Positions 17,407 through 27,643 of a stretch of DNA of 64,000 nt are shown in pieces. Below the pieces are notes generated by a model. It saw only the letters and a list, made by a program, of their open reading frames with translations. It did no database searches and was not told the DNA's origin. The stretch comes from Eubacterium oxidoreducens (GTDB lineage Bacteria; Bacillota; Clostridia; Lachnospirales; Lachnospiraceae): contig NZ_FMXR01000009.1 of assembly GCF_900104415.1 (NCBI RefSeq), forward strand, positions 89,934 through 153,933, in the 5' to 3' direction. The position numbers and the translations under genes are program-made. The first letter of the stretch is position 1. Every line of letters starts with the position of its first letter.

Positions 17407-19905
17407 CTACCGCTGTAGCCAATTGCGTTCATATTCTTCAATACTCACCGGTGGCGAATAATAATACCCCTGAATATAATCACAATCCATTTTTTCCAAC
17501 GCCACAACCTGTTCCTCACGCTCGATTCCTTCTGCCACAACTTCCAATCCCATGTGCTTAAATACAGTCATGATATCTTCTAAAAATTTCGTCCGTTGTG
17601 TCTGTTCCGGAAATCCATCATCAAACAGGCATTTATCCATCTTAACCAAATCAAATGGCAACTGAATCAGTGCATTAAAGTTCGAATAATCTTTTCCAAA
17701 ATCATCCATCGAACACCCGCATCCATATTCATGGATGCGCGAAAGCACTTCTTCAACCTGCGCAAAATTCGTATATGCAACGCTCTCCGTAAGTTCTAGT
17801 TCAAGGTATGGGCACGCCTTAGTATTCCTTTCTAAGATATCAAAATACCGGTCCCATATATCGTTATGTACAAACACTTCCTTCGAAACATTACAAGATA
17901 CGATTGGCGGTGTAATCCCCCGTTCTAGCCATTCATTAATCTTCTCTACAGTCTGTTCAAACAAATTAAGATCGACTCTTCCAATCTTATGTGCCCTTTC
18001 AAAAATTGGAACAAATGCTCCCGGAGTCAGAAAGCCTCTTGTCGGATGCTGCCAGCGAACCAACGCTTCTGCCCTTGTAGCCCTCTTATTCTCCATGCAG
18101 ACCTTAGGTTGTAAATAAACCTTAAACTGTCCTTGTTCGATTGCATCATCAAGATCTTTTTCCAGGTCTTTTTCTTCTAGTAGATTCTCACGGCACTCTT
18201 CTGTGAAAATATAAGTATCTACATCCTCCCAATACTGCGCTCTTGGATTTTTATATGCCATCATCACAGCATCCATCAAATCCTCATAAGATATATCCGT
18301 TTTCTCTCCTATCGGATAAATTGCATGAACCGGCTTCACTTCCACTATCGGAAATCTTGAAGCAAGTTCTTCTCCCACATGAGCATATTCCTCACTTATA
18401 AACGAATGCACTGCATCAAGATTATCTGCGTTAAGAAATACTATAAAACGTCCAGCTCCTGTATAAGCAACCATTTCCACAATATGTTTATGTTCAATTG
18501 TATGCTCATAAAAAACCCGCATCATTTTATCTGACAACTCATGTCCAATACTTTGGCTCAACACAGAAATTCCCGGAATCTCAAGCATCATAAAGAACCG
18601 ATTTTTCTTCTTCATATCCTTCATATGATCCTTAAAATACTGCTCCGTATGAGCTCCTGTCGACTTATCCACCCAAACCATCTGCTGCAATCGTTTCATT
18701 TCAGCATTTTCCTGGAATTCTTTTGCACTATCCCCGATTACAACAACCATTAAATAAACAATATATACAATCACATAGATTCTTGTTACATTCGTCGCAA
18801 CAAGTTCATTAATATATCGCGTTGATAGTGTCACAATCATTCCAACCAAAAGAATCGTTGCGCCGATTAAGATACGTAGCATTTTACCGGTACGTTTTTG
18901 CCGGTATTTACGCCAGCAAAATACAAAACCGATAATCATCGAAATAAATATATATATTCTGTCTATCGTCCTTGATTGTGATACTTCCACAACTCCCGTC
19001 ACAAGCAACGCAAGAATTACAAACTTCTCTGCCAAATAAACAGCTGTCAGCCTGGAAAACAGCGGTGCAAACTGTTGGCCCTTTTCTTTGACTTCATACC
19101 CATAATAGGCCATCCCCAAAGGATATAACATCACATACGCAAAATATGAAAAATAATATTTTGCCATTGGTGAATCTTGCGTAAATTGGAAAAATGCAGA
19201 TTCTCCATAAATCCATAATCCAAATGCCAATGCAAAGAATGCGAGATTCAAAAACACTCCCACATAAAAATCTATCTTTTTATATTTTAAAACGAACAAA
19301 TATACCAGCATTAAGCCAAAAAGCGCAATACAAACATTCACTGCCACACTTGCAAATATCGATTCTCTCCACAACGCTATATAAACGCTTGAGCAATCTC
19401 CCACCTTGAAAAGGCTCATTGTCAGTTTCTGTGTCTTTTCAGTCTGGTTATAAAACTCCCAACGAAGATAGTGCCCTTGCTCAATCCCTTCACAGCTGAT
19501 TTGCTGCCAGATTGAACCAAACTCGTCTCCAAATACGGCTGTATCTTCTTCCGTCTGATACAATATCCGATCGTCCTTAGAGCCCTTCTCTGTATCGCTT
19601 TCATATACCGTAACTTCTAATGAAGGATTATAAAAGACAATCGTATCATCATTATCATAGTCATCTTCCACTTTTCTTGTGAATGACCACGTTTCTCCTT
19701 GTGCAATACTGTATGTTGCAGCCGTATCTTGTACAATTTCTTCTTTGTAAACAGTCCATCCTTCTTGTCCCAATTCCTGACATGACTGATATTCAATTTT
19801 AAAATTACTATCATGAGATATTACCGATGCTACCAACATTATTACAATCATAGCACCAAGCAGTATCAATATCGGTAATCTTAGTTTATGTTCTTTTAAA
19901 TTCAT
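17407..19905 (-). CDS. Membrane-bound c-di-GMP phosphodiesterase (degenerate GGDEF + EAL)
   Basis: 832 residues. An N-terminal anchor is followed by an extracellular sensory region of about 150 residues. Seven or so membrane helices follow (about 170-400), a 7TMR-DISM-like plan. A degenerate GGDEF domain has GAGRF in place of GGDEF. The C-terminal EAL domain keeps AEALVRW, SCNVS, LELTES, MDDFG, VKMDK, VVAEGIE and IQGYYY, so c-di-GMP hydrolysis is expected. The usual DDFGTGYSS loop reads DDFGKDYSN. The degenerate cyclase domain may bind GTP as a regulator, as known in other EAL proteins. It is followed 8-17 bp later by an active cyclase gene, forming an opposing enzyme pair. Confidence 0.92.
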   Translation of the reverse strand: MNLKEHKLRLPILILLGAMIVIMLVASVISHDSNFKIEYQSCQELGQEGWTVYKEEIVQDTAATYSIAQGETWSFTRKVEDDYDNDDTIVFYNPSLEVTVYESDTEKGSKDDRILYQTEEDTAVFGDEFGSIWQQISCEGIEQGHYLRWEFYNQTEKTQKLTMSLFKVGDCSSVYIALWRESIFASVAVNVCIALFGLMLVYLFVLKYKKIDFYVGVFLNLAFFALAFGLWIYGESAFFQFTQDSPMAKYYFSYFAYVMLYPLGMAYYGYEVKEKGQQFAPLFSRLTAVYLAEKFVILALLVTGVVEVSQSRTIDRIYIFISMIIGFVFCWRKYRQKRTGKMLRILIGATILLVGMIVTLSTRYINELVATNVTRIYVIVYIVYLMVVVIGDSAKEFQENAEMKRLQQMVWVDKSTGAHTEQYFKDHMKDMKKKNRFFMMLEIPGISVLSQSIGHELSDKMMRVFYEHTIEHKHIVEMVAYTGAGRFIVFLNADNLDAVHSFISEEYAHVGEELASRFPIVEVKPVHAIYPIGEKTDISYEDLMDAVMMAYKNPRAQYWEDVDTYIFTEECRENLLEEKDLEKDLDDAIEQGQFKVYLQPKVCMENKRATRAEALVRWQHPTRGFLTPGAFVPIFERAHKIGRVDLNLFEQTVEKINEWLERGITPPIVSCNVSKEVFVHNDIWDRYFDILERNTKACPYLELELTESVAYTNFAQVEEVLSRIHEYGCGCSMDDFGKDYSNFNALIQLPFDLVKMDKCLFDDGFPEQTQRTKFLEDIMTVFKHMGLEVVAEGIEREEQVVALEKMDCDYIQGYYYSPPVSIEEYERNWLQR

Positions 19906-19940
19906 AGCCTTTCACTCGTATGTTTATGAATAACAATTAT

Positions 19941-20423
19941 TTATCGCTGAACTCTGTTTAGATATTTCCCCCAGGTAACAACAACCTCTTTTTGTTTCAT
20001 CACAATCTCATATGTCGTAGAGGCTAGTGGATCTTGATCTGATGAATCAGAAAACTCAATCCGCATATGCAAACCTTGACTGTCTTTTCGCACTTCAAAT
20101 AAATATGCTCCGGCACTTTCCTTTAACATCTGCCCCATCTGTTCACTAGTCAGCAAAGTATCCGGCACTTCTTCAATCAAACGATCGTCAGCATCATAAT
20201 AGCGATATCCTTCCTTAACTGCAGACACTTCCTCCACTCCTAGCACCTTCAACGTAGCAATATCCGCATAGCTTTCCGTAAACTGTGTGTTTTGTGAATT
20301 CTGTGGTCGTACAATCAAAGCTTCAACTTGAAATTGAAAACCTTCCGCTGTCTGCTGCATCTTTAAAATACGGCAGTCTTCAAATGAAAATTGCTCAATT
20401 TCGTCTACACTGCAGTATGACAT
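19941..20423 (-). CDS. Uncharacterised 160-residue protein leading the c-di-GMP operon
   Basis: I do not recognise a family. The protein (MSYCSVDEIEQFSFEDCRILK to YEIVMKQKEVVVTWGKYLNRVQR) has no signal peptide or membrane helix and is predicted to be beta-rich and acidic. It has a clear ribosome site (GAAAGGA) and a good promoter. It is the first gene of the unit running into the EAL, GGDEF, glycosyltransferase and methyltransferase genes. A role linked to c-di-GMP signalling is guessed from position only. Confidence 0.7.
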   Translation of the reverse strand: MSYCSVDEIEQFSFEDCRILKMQQTAEGFQFQVEALIVRPQNSQNTQFTESYADIATLKVLGVEEVSAVKEGYRYYDADDRLIEEVPDTLLTSEQMGQMLKESAGAYLFEVRKDSQGLHMRIEFSDSSDQDPLASTTYEIVMKQKEVVVTWGKYLNRVQR

Positions 20424-20457
20424 AACAAATCGTTCCTTTCTTTAGTCGTATTGGTTG

Positions 20458-20487
20458 ATTATATCATAACAAACTTAAACAATTCAA
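20458..20487 (-). promoter_or_regulatory. Promoter of the c-di-GMP/glycosyltransferase operon
   Basis: On the minus strand TTGAAT (20482-20487), 18 bp, then TATAAT (20458-20463) with an extended TGA just before it. It serves the five genes down to the terminator near 13900. Confidence 0.65.
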
Positions 20488-20509
20488 TATCGAACACAAA
20501 ACTTGGTAA

Positions 20510-20548
20510 CAAAAAAGGAGCTGGCGTACTCATTCCTTAGTACGCCAG
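20510..20548 (-). terminator. Terminator of the ABC exporter operon
   Basis: On the minus strand the stem CTGGCGTACT with AGTACGCCAG is followed by CTCCTTTTTTG. It lies 48 bp past the stop of the second ABC gene. Confidence 0.75.
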
Positions 20549-20595
20549 ACCCCTGCATTTTCTATTCTTTATTCGAGTCTAATCATCACTCTACA

Positions 20596-22503
20596 TCACT
20601 CTAACTCGAAACTTCCTGTATAGAGCTGATAATATGTCCCCTTTTGTGCAATCAGTTCATCATGGTCACCACGTTCAATAATGTTACCATGATCAAGAAC
20701 CATAATCGCCTCAGAGTTACGAACCGTAGAAAGTCTATGCGCGATTACAAAGACCGTCCTGCCCTTCATGAGATTGTCCATTCCTTCCTGAACAAGAGCT
20801 TCCGTTCGGGTATCAATTGATGAAGTCGCTTCATCAAGAATCATAGCCGGCGGATCTGCCACTGCCGCTCTGGCAATAGAAATCAGCTGCCGTTGACCTT
20901 GAGATAAGCTAGCTCCATTACCGGTTAGCATGGTGTTGTAGCCATCCGGAAGTCTGGTGATAAAGCTATCTGCATTTGCAAGTTTTGCTGCTGCAATACA
21001 TTCTTCATCTGTAGCATCCAATTTACCATAACGAATGTTGTCCATAACCGTTCCGGTAAAGAGATTCACTTCCTGAAGTACAATTCCTAGTGAACGACGA
21101 AGATCCGGCTTGCGGATAGTCTTGATGTCAATTCCATCATAGGTAATTATGCCGCTTTGAATATCATAAAAACGGTTAATCAGGTTTGTAATAGTAGTCT
21201 TACCTGCACCGGTTGCTCCAACAAAGGCAATCTTTTGTCCAGGCTTGGCAAACAGTGAGATGTTGTGAAGAATCTGCTTCTCCTCAGTATACCCAAAGTC
21301 CACATCCTTCATGCGAATGTCGCCTTGCATCTTGCGATAGACCTCTTCACCTTCTTTGGCATTAGGGTTCTTCCATGCCCAGGTTCCTGTCTTCGCATCC
21401 GTCTCTTCCAGTGTTCCGTCTTCATACTCCTTAACACGAACTAAGGTGACATAACCTTCGTCAAACTCCGGTTCTTCATCCATAAGCTCAAAGATACGAC
21501 CTACACCTGCGATACCCATGGCAACCATGGATACCTGAACAGAAATCTGCATCAAAGTCTGAGACATCTGTCTTGCCATACCGAGGAAGGAAACTACCAC
21601 ACCGATTGTCAGCACGCCAACACCTGCTAACGAAACATTCGTAGCACCGGCAAAAACCATAATTGCACCAACAAGCGCAACCAACACATACATAATATTT
21701 CCGACATTATTTAAGACCGGCATTAATACATTACCAAACTTAAATGCTTTATCCCCGTCCTCGAAAAGCTGCTGGTTGATTTTGGCAAACTCCTTCTTAC
21801 TTTCCTCTTCATGACAAAACACCTTAATCACGCGAGCACCAGACATCATTTCCTCGACAAATCCTTCTTCTTTTGCCAAAGATCTTTGTTGTGCCATCAT
21901 ATATTTAGAACTAGCGCCTCCAATGCGCTTGGTAATAAACATCATCAAAGCCAGAAATACAACCACAATAATCGTCAGCCAAAAACTATAGCGAAGCATA
22001 ATGACAAAAAGCAAGATAATTGTAAGACCAGACTGAATCATCATCGGGATACTTTGAGAAATCATCTGTCTTACCGCATCAACGTCATTGGTATAAGTAC
22101 TCATGACATCGCCATGTGCATGAGTATCAAAATAGCGAATCGGGAGTGTCTGCATCTTGTCAAACATTGCCGTACGAAATTCTTTCAATGTGCCTTGCGT
22201 AACACGCGCCATGATACGACTGTATGTAGCAGCCGCAATGATACCAATCACGTAAATAACGCCCATGGTAAACATGATTTTAGTAAACACCGGCAGTACA
22301 CTCGACCATCCATTAGAAAGTCCAGGTGTAATACACTGATCAATCAGCCTTTGAATAAATATAGATGCAATAGAAGACGAAAGCGATGTCAAAACGATAC
22401 AGACAATCACCACAATCATCCTGCCCATATTATGTGCAAATAAAAACTTTGCGAAGCGAGCGACGGTTCCCTTTTTTATTCCAGTATCAATCTTCTTAGC
22501 CAT
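20596..22503 (-). CDS. ABC exporter half-transporter, canonical nucleotide site subunit
   Basis: 635 residues. The start at 22503 (MAKKIDTGIKK) has GGAGG nine bases upstream; a longer frame overlaps the upstream gene. Six membrane helices (about 25-335) precede an NBD with Walker A VGATGAGKTT, signature LSQGQRQ, Walker B MILDEATSSID with catalytic Glu, and switch AHRLSTV. The linker before the NBD has an extra ~45-residue insertion (YEDGTLEETDAKTGTWAWKN). It pairs with the gene just upstream as a heterodimeric multidrug- or lipid-type exporter. The substrate is not deducible. Confidence 0.93.
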   Translation of the reverse strand: MAKKIDTGIKKGTVARFAKFLFAHNMGRMIVVIVCIVLTSLSSSIASIFIQRLIDQCITPGLSNGWSSVLPVFTKIMFTMGVIYVIGIIAAATYSRIMARVTQGTLKEFRTAMFDKMQTLPIRYFDTHAHGDVMSTYTNDVDAVRQMISQSIPMMIQSGLTIILLFVIMLRYSFWLTIIVVVFLALMMFITKRIGGASSKYMMAQQRSLAKEEGFVEEMMSGARVIKVFCHEEESKKEFAKINQQLFEDGDKAFKFGNVLMPVLNNVGNIMYVLVALVGAIMVFAGATNVSLAGVGVLTIGVVVSFLGMARQMSQTLMQISVQVSMVAMGIAGVGRIFELMDEEPEFDEGYVTLVRVKEYEDGTLEETDAKTGTWAWKNPNAKEGEEVYRKMQGDIRMKDVDFGYTEEKQILHNISLFAKPGQKIAFVGATGAGKTTITNLINRFYDIQSGIITYDGIDIKTIRKPDLRRSLGIVLQEVNLFTGTVMDNIRYGKLDATDEECIAAAKLANADSFITRLPDGYNTMLTGNGASLSQGQRQLISIARAAVADPPAMILDEATSSIDTRTEALVQEGMDNLMKGRTVFVIAHRLSTVRNSEAIMVLDHGNIIERGDHDELIAQKGTYYQLYTGSFELE

Positions 22504-22504
22504 C

Positions 22505-24247
22505 TTAGCCCACCTCCTGACTCTTAGTCTGCGAATCATAGACACTTCGATAAATACCACCAAATTCCAATAATTCCTGATGATTTCCTATCTCGGCAAT
22601 CTTACCATCTTCCATAACAAGAATACGATCCGCATCTTCCACAGAAGAAATTCTTTGCGCAATGATAATCTTTGTCGTATCCGGAATCTCATCACGCATC
22701 GCACGTCGTATCAAGGCATCCGTCTTCGTATCGACTGCAGATGTCGAATCATCCATAATCAGAATCTTTGGCTTTTTCAAAAGCGCGCGAGCAATACAAA
22801 GACGCTGCTTTTGTCCACCGGATACATTCGTTCCGCCTTGTTCAATATACGTATCATATTTTCTAGGGAATTGCTGCACGAACTCATCCGCCTGCGCCAA
22901 TTGACAAGCATGAATGATTTCTTCTTCTGTTGCATCTTTATTTCCCCATCTTAGGTTCTCGGTAATGGTTCCGGAAAACAATACATTCTTTTGAAGCACA
23001 ACCGATACTGCATCACGAAGCGTATTAAGATCATATTCCCTAACATCAACGCCTCCGACCTTTACGCTGCCTTCTGTTGTATCATATAATCTTGAAATCA
23101 ACTGAATCAACGTTGTTTTTGCAGAACCGGTACCCCCAATAATACCAATGGTCTCGCCCGATTTAATATGAAGATTAATTTCACTAAGTGCTGCTTTCTT
23201 GCTTTTCTTCGAATATCTAAATGAGACATTCTCAAAGTCTACACTTCCGTCCGCAACATCCGTAACACCATTCTTTGGAGACTTTAGTTCACTGACGTTG
23301 GTAAGAACCTGTGCAATACGTTCCATGGATTCAGACGCAATAGAAACCAAAACAAATACAAAAGAAAGCATCATGCATGACGCTAAAATCTGCACACCAT
23401 AGGTCATCAAAGACGACAAATCTCCGGTCGTCAATAATGTCTGATTCGAACTAACAATCAGCTGTGCACCTCTAAAGCATACAAACCAGATTGCCGCGAA
23501 AATACATAAAATCATAATAGGATTATTGAACGCCAAGATTCTCTCTGCATGCGTAAATTCCTTACGCACGTCTTCTGCGGCTGTTCCAAATTTCTTGATT
23601 TCATAGCCTTCACGAACAAATGATTTTACCACTCGGATTGCAGAAACATTTTCTTCTACCGAATTGTTAAGTGCATCGTATTTCTTAAATATGCGCTTAA
23701 AAATCGGCATTACAACCATTGCAATACCAAACAATGAAAAAAGCAATATCGGCAACAAAATCAGGAAAATGAGTGCCATACGCGGATTGATTCCAAAACT
23801 CATAGCTACAGAGAAAACTATCATAAGCGGCGTTCTAACCGCAACACGAATCGTCATCTGATAAGCGTTCTGAACATTTGTAACATCGGTTGTCATACGA
23901 GTAATCAACGAGGATGACGAGAACCGATCAATATCTGCAAAATCAAACGATAAAATCTTCTCATACATGTCATGACGCAGATTCTTAGCAAATCCACAAG
24001 ATGCCGTCGCCGCCTCTCGTCCCGAAAATGCACCAAACACCAATGAAATCACAGCAAAGATAAGTAGCGCTATACCACTTTGTACGATCGGCTTTAATGC
24101 ATCTGCGGTCATTAAATTAATTAAATGAGCCATCACAAGCGGAATAACACATTCCATTGCCACCTCAACAACCATATATACCATAGTTAATATGGTAGGC
24201 TTTTTGTACTCTCTAAGGCTCTTAAGCAAAATTTTAATAACTTTCAT
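22505..24247 (-). CDS. ABC exporter half-transporter, degenerate-site subunit
   Basis: 580 residues with six membrane helices and a C-terminal NBD. Walker A reads GGTGSAKTT (Ala for the usual Gly). The signature VSGGQKQR is canonical. Walker B reads ILIMDDSTSAVD, with Asp where the catalytic Glu should be, and the switch region has AQRISSV with Gln instead of His. This is the pattern of the degenerate-site subunit in heterodimeric exporters such as BmrC/D and TM287/288. It is the first gene of a two-gene operon (1-bp gap). The ribosome site is AGAGG. Confidence 0.93.
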   Translation of the reverse strand: MKVIKILLKSLREYKKPTILTMVYMVVEVAMECVIPLVMAHLINLMTADALKPIVQSGIALLIFAVISLVFGAFSGREAATASCGFAKNLRHDMYEKILSFDFADIDRFSSSSLITRMTTDVTNVQNAYQMTIRVAVRTPLMIVFSVAMSFGINPRMALIFLILLPILLFSLFGIAMVVMPIFKRIFKKYDALNNSVEENVSAIRVVKSFVREGYEIKKFGTAAEDVRKEFTHAERILAFNNPIMILCIFAAIWFVCFRGAQLIVSSNQTLLTTGDLSSLMTYGVQILASCMMLSFVFVLVSIASESMERIAQVLTNVSELKSPKNGVTDVADGSVDFENVSFRYSKKSKKAALSEINLHIKSGETIGIIGGTGSAKTTLIQLISRLYDTTEGSVKVGGVDVREYDLNTLRDAVSVVLQKNVLFSGTITENLRWGNKDATEEEIIHACQLAQADEFVQQFPRKYDTYIEQGGTNVSGGQKQRLCIARALLKKPKILIMDDSTSAVDTKTDALIRRAMRDEIPDTTKIIIAQRISSVEDADRILVMEDGKIAEIGNHQELLEFGGIYRSVYDSQTKSQEVG

Positions 24248-24296
24248 GTAAACTACCTCTTTTTGAAAATAATTCCCCTATTTGAAACTGTACCTC

Positions 24297-24325
24297 ATTG
24301 TAGCACAGCATTCTTAAAATGTCTT
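24297..24325 (-). promoter_or_regulatory. Promoter of the ABC exporter operon, inside the mutY 3' end
   Basis: On the minus strand AAGACA (24320-24325), 17 bp, TACAAT (24297-24302) with a TGC extension before it. The -35 box overlaps the last codons of mutY. Confidence 0.5.
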
Positions 24326-25384
24326 TATGTATTTAAGATAGGCCGAGAATGCAGAAGGAATCGCATATTCTCTTTGTATCGTAGCGAATTCTACCATTAA
24401 AAGTTCTTTTGGCAAATGGGTTGATTCTGCAACTGACACCACATACCCCTTCATATGCCATTCAATATGAGAAAATATATGTTTGGCATCTTCTACCTTT
24501 TTGATATGAAGCGGTTCAAATCCCAGCCTTTCCACATATTCTATAATTTCTCTTCTACCAGGCTGACCTTCCATTGCCGGAAGTTCATATAACCCTGCAA
24601 GCAGTCCTGTCTTTGGTCTTTTTTGAATAAGCACGTGATCTCCATCACGAATAATTAGAACCGTCTTTTTTTCAATCTTCCTTTTCGCTTTCTTTGGCTT
24701 ATTTGGATATTCTAACTGTGTACCGGCTTTTCGAGACTCACACATAAGCTCCCAGGGACACTCTTCGCAATGAGGACGACCATTTGGTACGCACACCATT
24801 GCCCCAAGATCCATAAGAGCCTGATTATAATCACCCGGTGCATCCTCAGGAATCACTTCCCTCAGTGCCTTCTCTACTCGTTTTCGAAATGCCGGCTTGC
24901 TGATATCGCTATCATCCGCGCACACACGCGTAATGACACGAAACACATTGCCGTCCACCGCCGGCTGCGGGTATTGATATGCAATAGATGAAATGGCTCC
25001 TGCCGTATAACTGCCAATTCCCTTAAGCTGTAACAGCTCCTTAGGACTTGATGGAATAATCCCGTTATAATCTTCCATCACCTGTCTTGCTGCCGCCTGC
25101 AGATTTCTGACACGATTGTAATAGCCTAATCCTTCCCATAGTTTTAGCAGCTCATCCTCCGGGCACTCACTAAGTGCCTTAACATCAGGAAGGCATTTTA
25201 AAAAGCGATCATAATATCCTTTGACCGCTTCTACCCGGGTCTGCTGAAGCATGATTTCCGACACCCATACATGATATGGTGTCGGCTCATCTCTCCAAGG
25301 CAAAGACCTGGCATGTGCATGAAACCACTTTAAAAGCGGCGTTGTTAGTTTTGTTAAATTATAATCTTCAATATATTGTTCCAT
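24314..25384 (-). CDS. mutY: A/G-specific adenine glycosylase
   Basis: 356 residues, normal length. Catalytic Glu lies in SEIMLQQTRVE, the helix-hairpin-helix reads LLQLKGIGSYTAGAI, and catalytic Asp lies in AVDGNVFRV. Four Cys ligands for a 4Fe-4S cluster are in CVPNGRPHCEECPWELMC. A C-terminal NUDIX-like 8-oxoG recognition domain follows (VLIQKRPKTGLLAGLYELPAMEG). It removes adenine mispaired with 8-oxoguanine. No Shine-Dalgarno sequence precedes the ATG. A perfect -35 and strong -10 sit so close that the mRNA leader would be only a few bases. Confidence 0.96.
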   Translation of the reverse strand: MEQYIEDYNLTKLTTPLLKWFHAHARSLPWRDEPTPYHVWVSEIMLQQTRVEAVKGYYDRFLKCLPDVKALSECPEDELLKLWEGLGYYNRVRNLQAAARQVMEDYNGIIPSSPKELLQLKGIGSYTAGAISSIAYQYPQPAVDGNVFRVITRVCADDSDISKPAFRKRVEKALREVIPEDAPGDYNQALMDLGAMVCVPNGRPHCEECPWELMCESRKAGTQLEYPNKPKKAKRKIEKKTVLIIRDGDHVLIQKRPKTGLLAGLYELPAMEGQPGRREIIEYVERLGFEPLHIKKVEDAKHIFSHIEWHMKGYVVSVAESTHLPKELLMVEFATIQREYAIPSAFSAYLKYIKTF

Positions 25385-25394
25385 ATGATTCTAA

Positions 25395-25423
25395 ATTGTA
25401 ACCGCCTAATCCGGTAGTGTCAA
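25395..25423 (-). promoter_or_regulatory. Promoter of mutY, giving a near-leaderless mRNA
   Basis: On the minus strand TTGACA (25418-25423), 17 bp, TACAAT (25395-25400). Only ten bases separate the -10 box from the ATG at 25384, so the leader would be about 3-4 nt. Confidence 0.7.
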
Positions 25424-25448
25424 TTCGTCCCCCATAACACGGGGTGGC

Positions 25449-25483
25449 AAAAAGCGGCGTTTTGGTTTATGCCAAAACGCCGT
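25449..25483 (-). terminator. Terminator of the groESL operon
   Basis: On the minus strand the 11-bp stem CGGCGTTTTGG with CCAAAACGCCG is followed by CTTTTTGCC, about 40 bp past the groEL stop. Confidence 0.88.
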
Positions 25484-25519
25484 TATCATTCAACTTATCT
25501 CATTATTTATAAGATCTGA

Positions 25520-27163
<1,644 letters not shown>

Positions 27164-27170
27164 CTATCAA

Positions 27171-27455
27171 TTATTCTACAATAGCCAGAATATCTGACTG
27201 CTTTACGATAATATATTCTTCTCCATCAAGCTTTACTTCTGTTCCTGCATATTTTGAATAAATGACATTCTGTCCTTCTTTTACCTGCATAGTTACTTCT
27301 TTTCCATCAATTACTCCGCCAGGTCCCACTGCAACAACTTCTGCCTGCTGTGGTTTTTCCTGTGCTGCAGTAGCAAGGATGATGCCACCTTTTGTAACTT
27401 CCTCAGCTTCAAGCTGCTTTAATACTACTCTGTCTCCTAATGGTGTTAATTTCAT
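27171..27455 (-). CDS. groES: 10 kDa chaperonin GroES
   Basis: 94 residues, the complete co-chaperonin: LTPLGDRVVLKQLEAEEVTKGGIIL, the mobile loop, VVAVGPGG and VIYSKYAGTEVKLDGEEYII. It caps GroEL. It is the first gene of the groESL operon, with a CIRCE operator 33 bp upstream of the start. Confidence 0.99.
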   Translation of the reverse strand: MKLTPLGDRVVLKQLEAEEVTKGGIILATAAQEKPQQAEVVAVGPGGVIDGKEVTMQVKEGQNVIYSKYAGTEVKLDGEEYIIVKQSDILAIVE

Positions 27456-27487
27456 GAGTATAATTCCTCCTTCGCCTCTTTATTTTA

Positions 27488-27514
27488 TTAGCACTCATTT
27501 AATTCGAGTGCTAA
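27488..27514. promoter_or_regulatory. CIRCE operator (HrcA binding site)
   Basis: Perfect TTAGCACTC-N9-GAGTGCTAA. It lies just downstream of the predicted transcription start of groES, the classical position for HrcA heat-shock repression. hrcA itself is not in the window. Confidence 0.97.
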
Positions 27515-27526
27515 CCAACTAGGCTT

Positions 27527-27555
27527 ATAATAGTTTTTTCTATATCAATCCGCAA
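27527..27555 (-). promoter_or_regulatory. Promoter of groESL
   Basis: On the minus strand TTGCGG (27550-27555), 17 bp, TATTAT (27527-27532), placing the start at the edge of the CIRCE element. An overlapping TATAAG is an alternative -10. Confidence 0.6.
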
Positions 27556-27643
27556 CTTTATTTATTCTCATTTACGCCCGTCATTCTACATGTTTACTTC
27601 TTTTTTCTCTCATTTTCTCCAAATATCTCATTTTTTCATTTTA

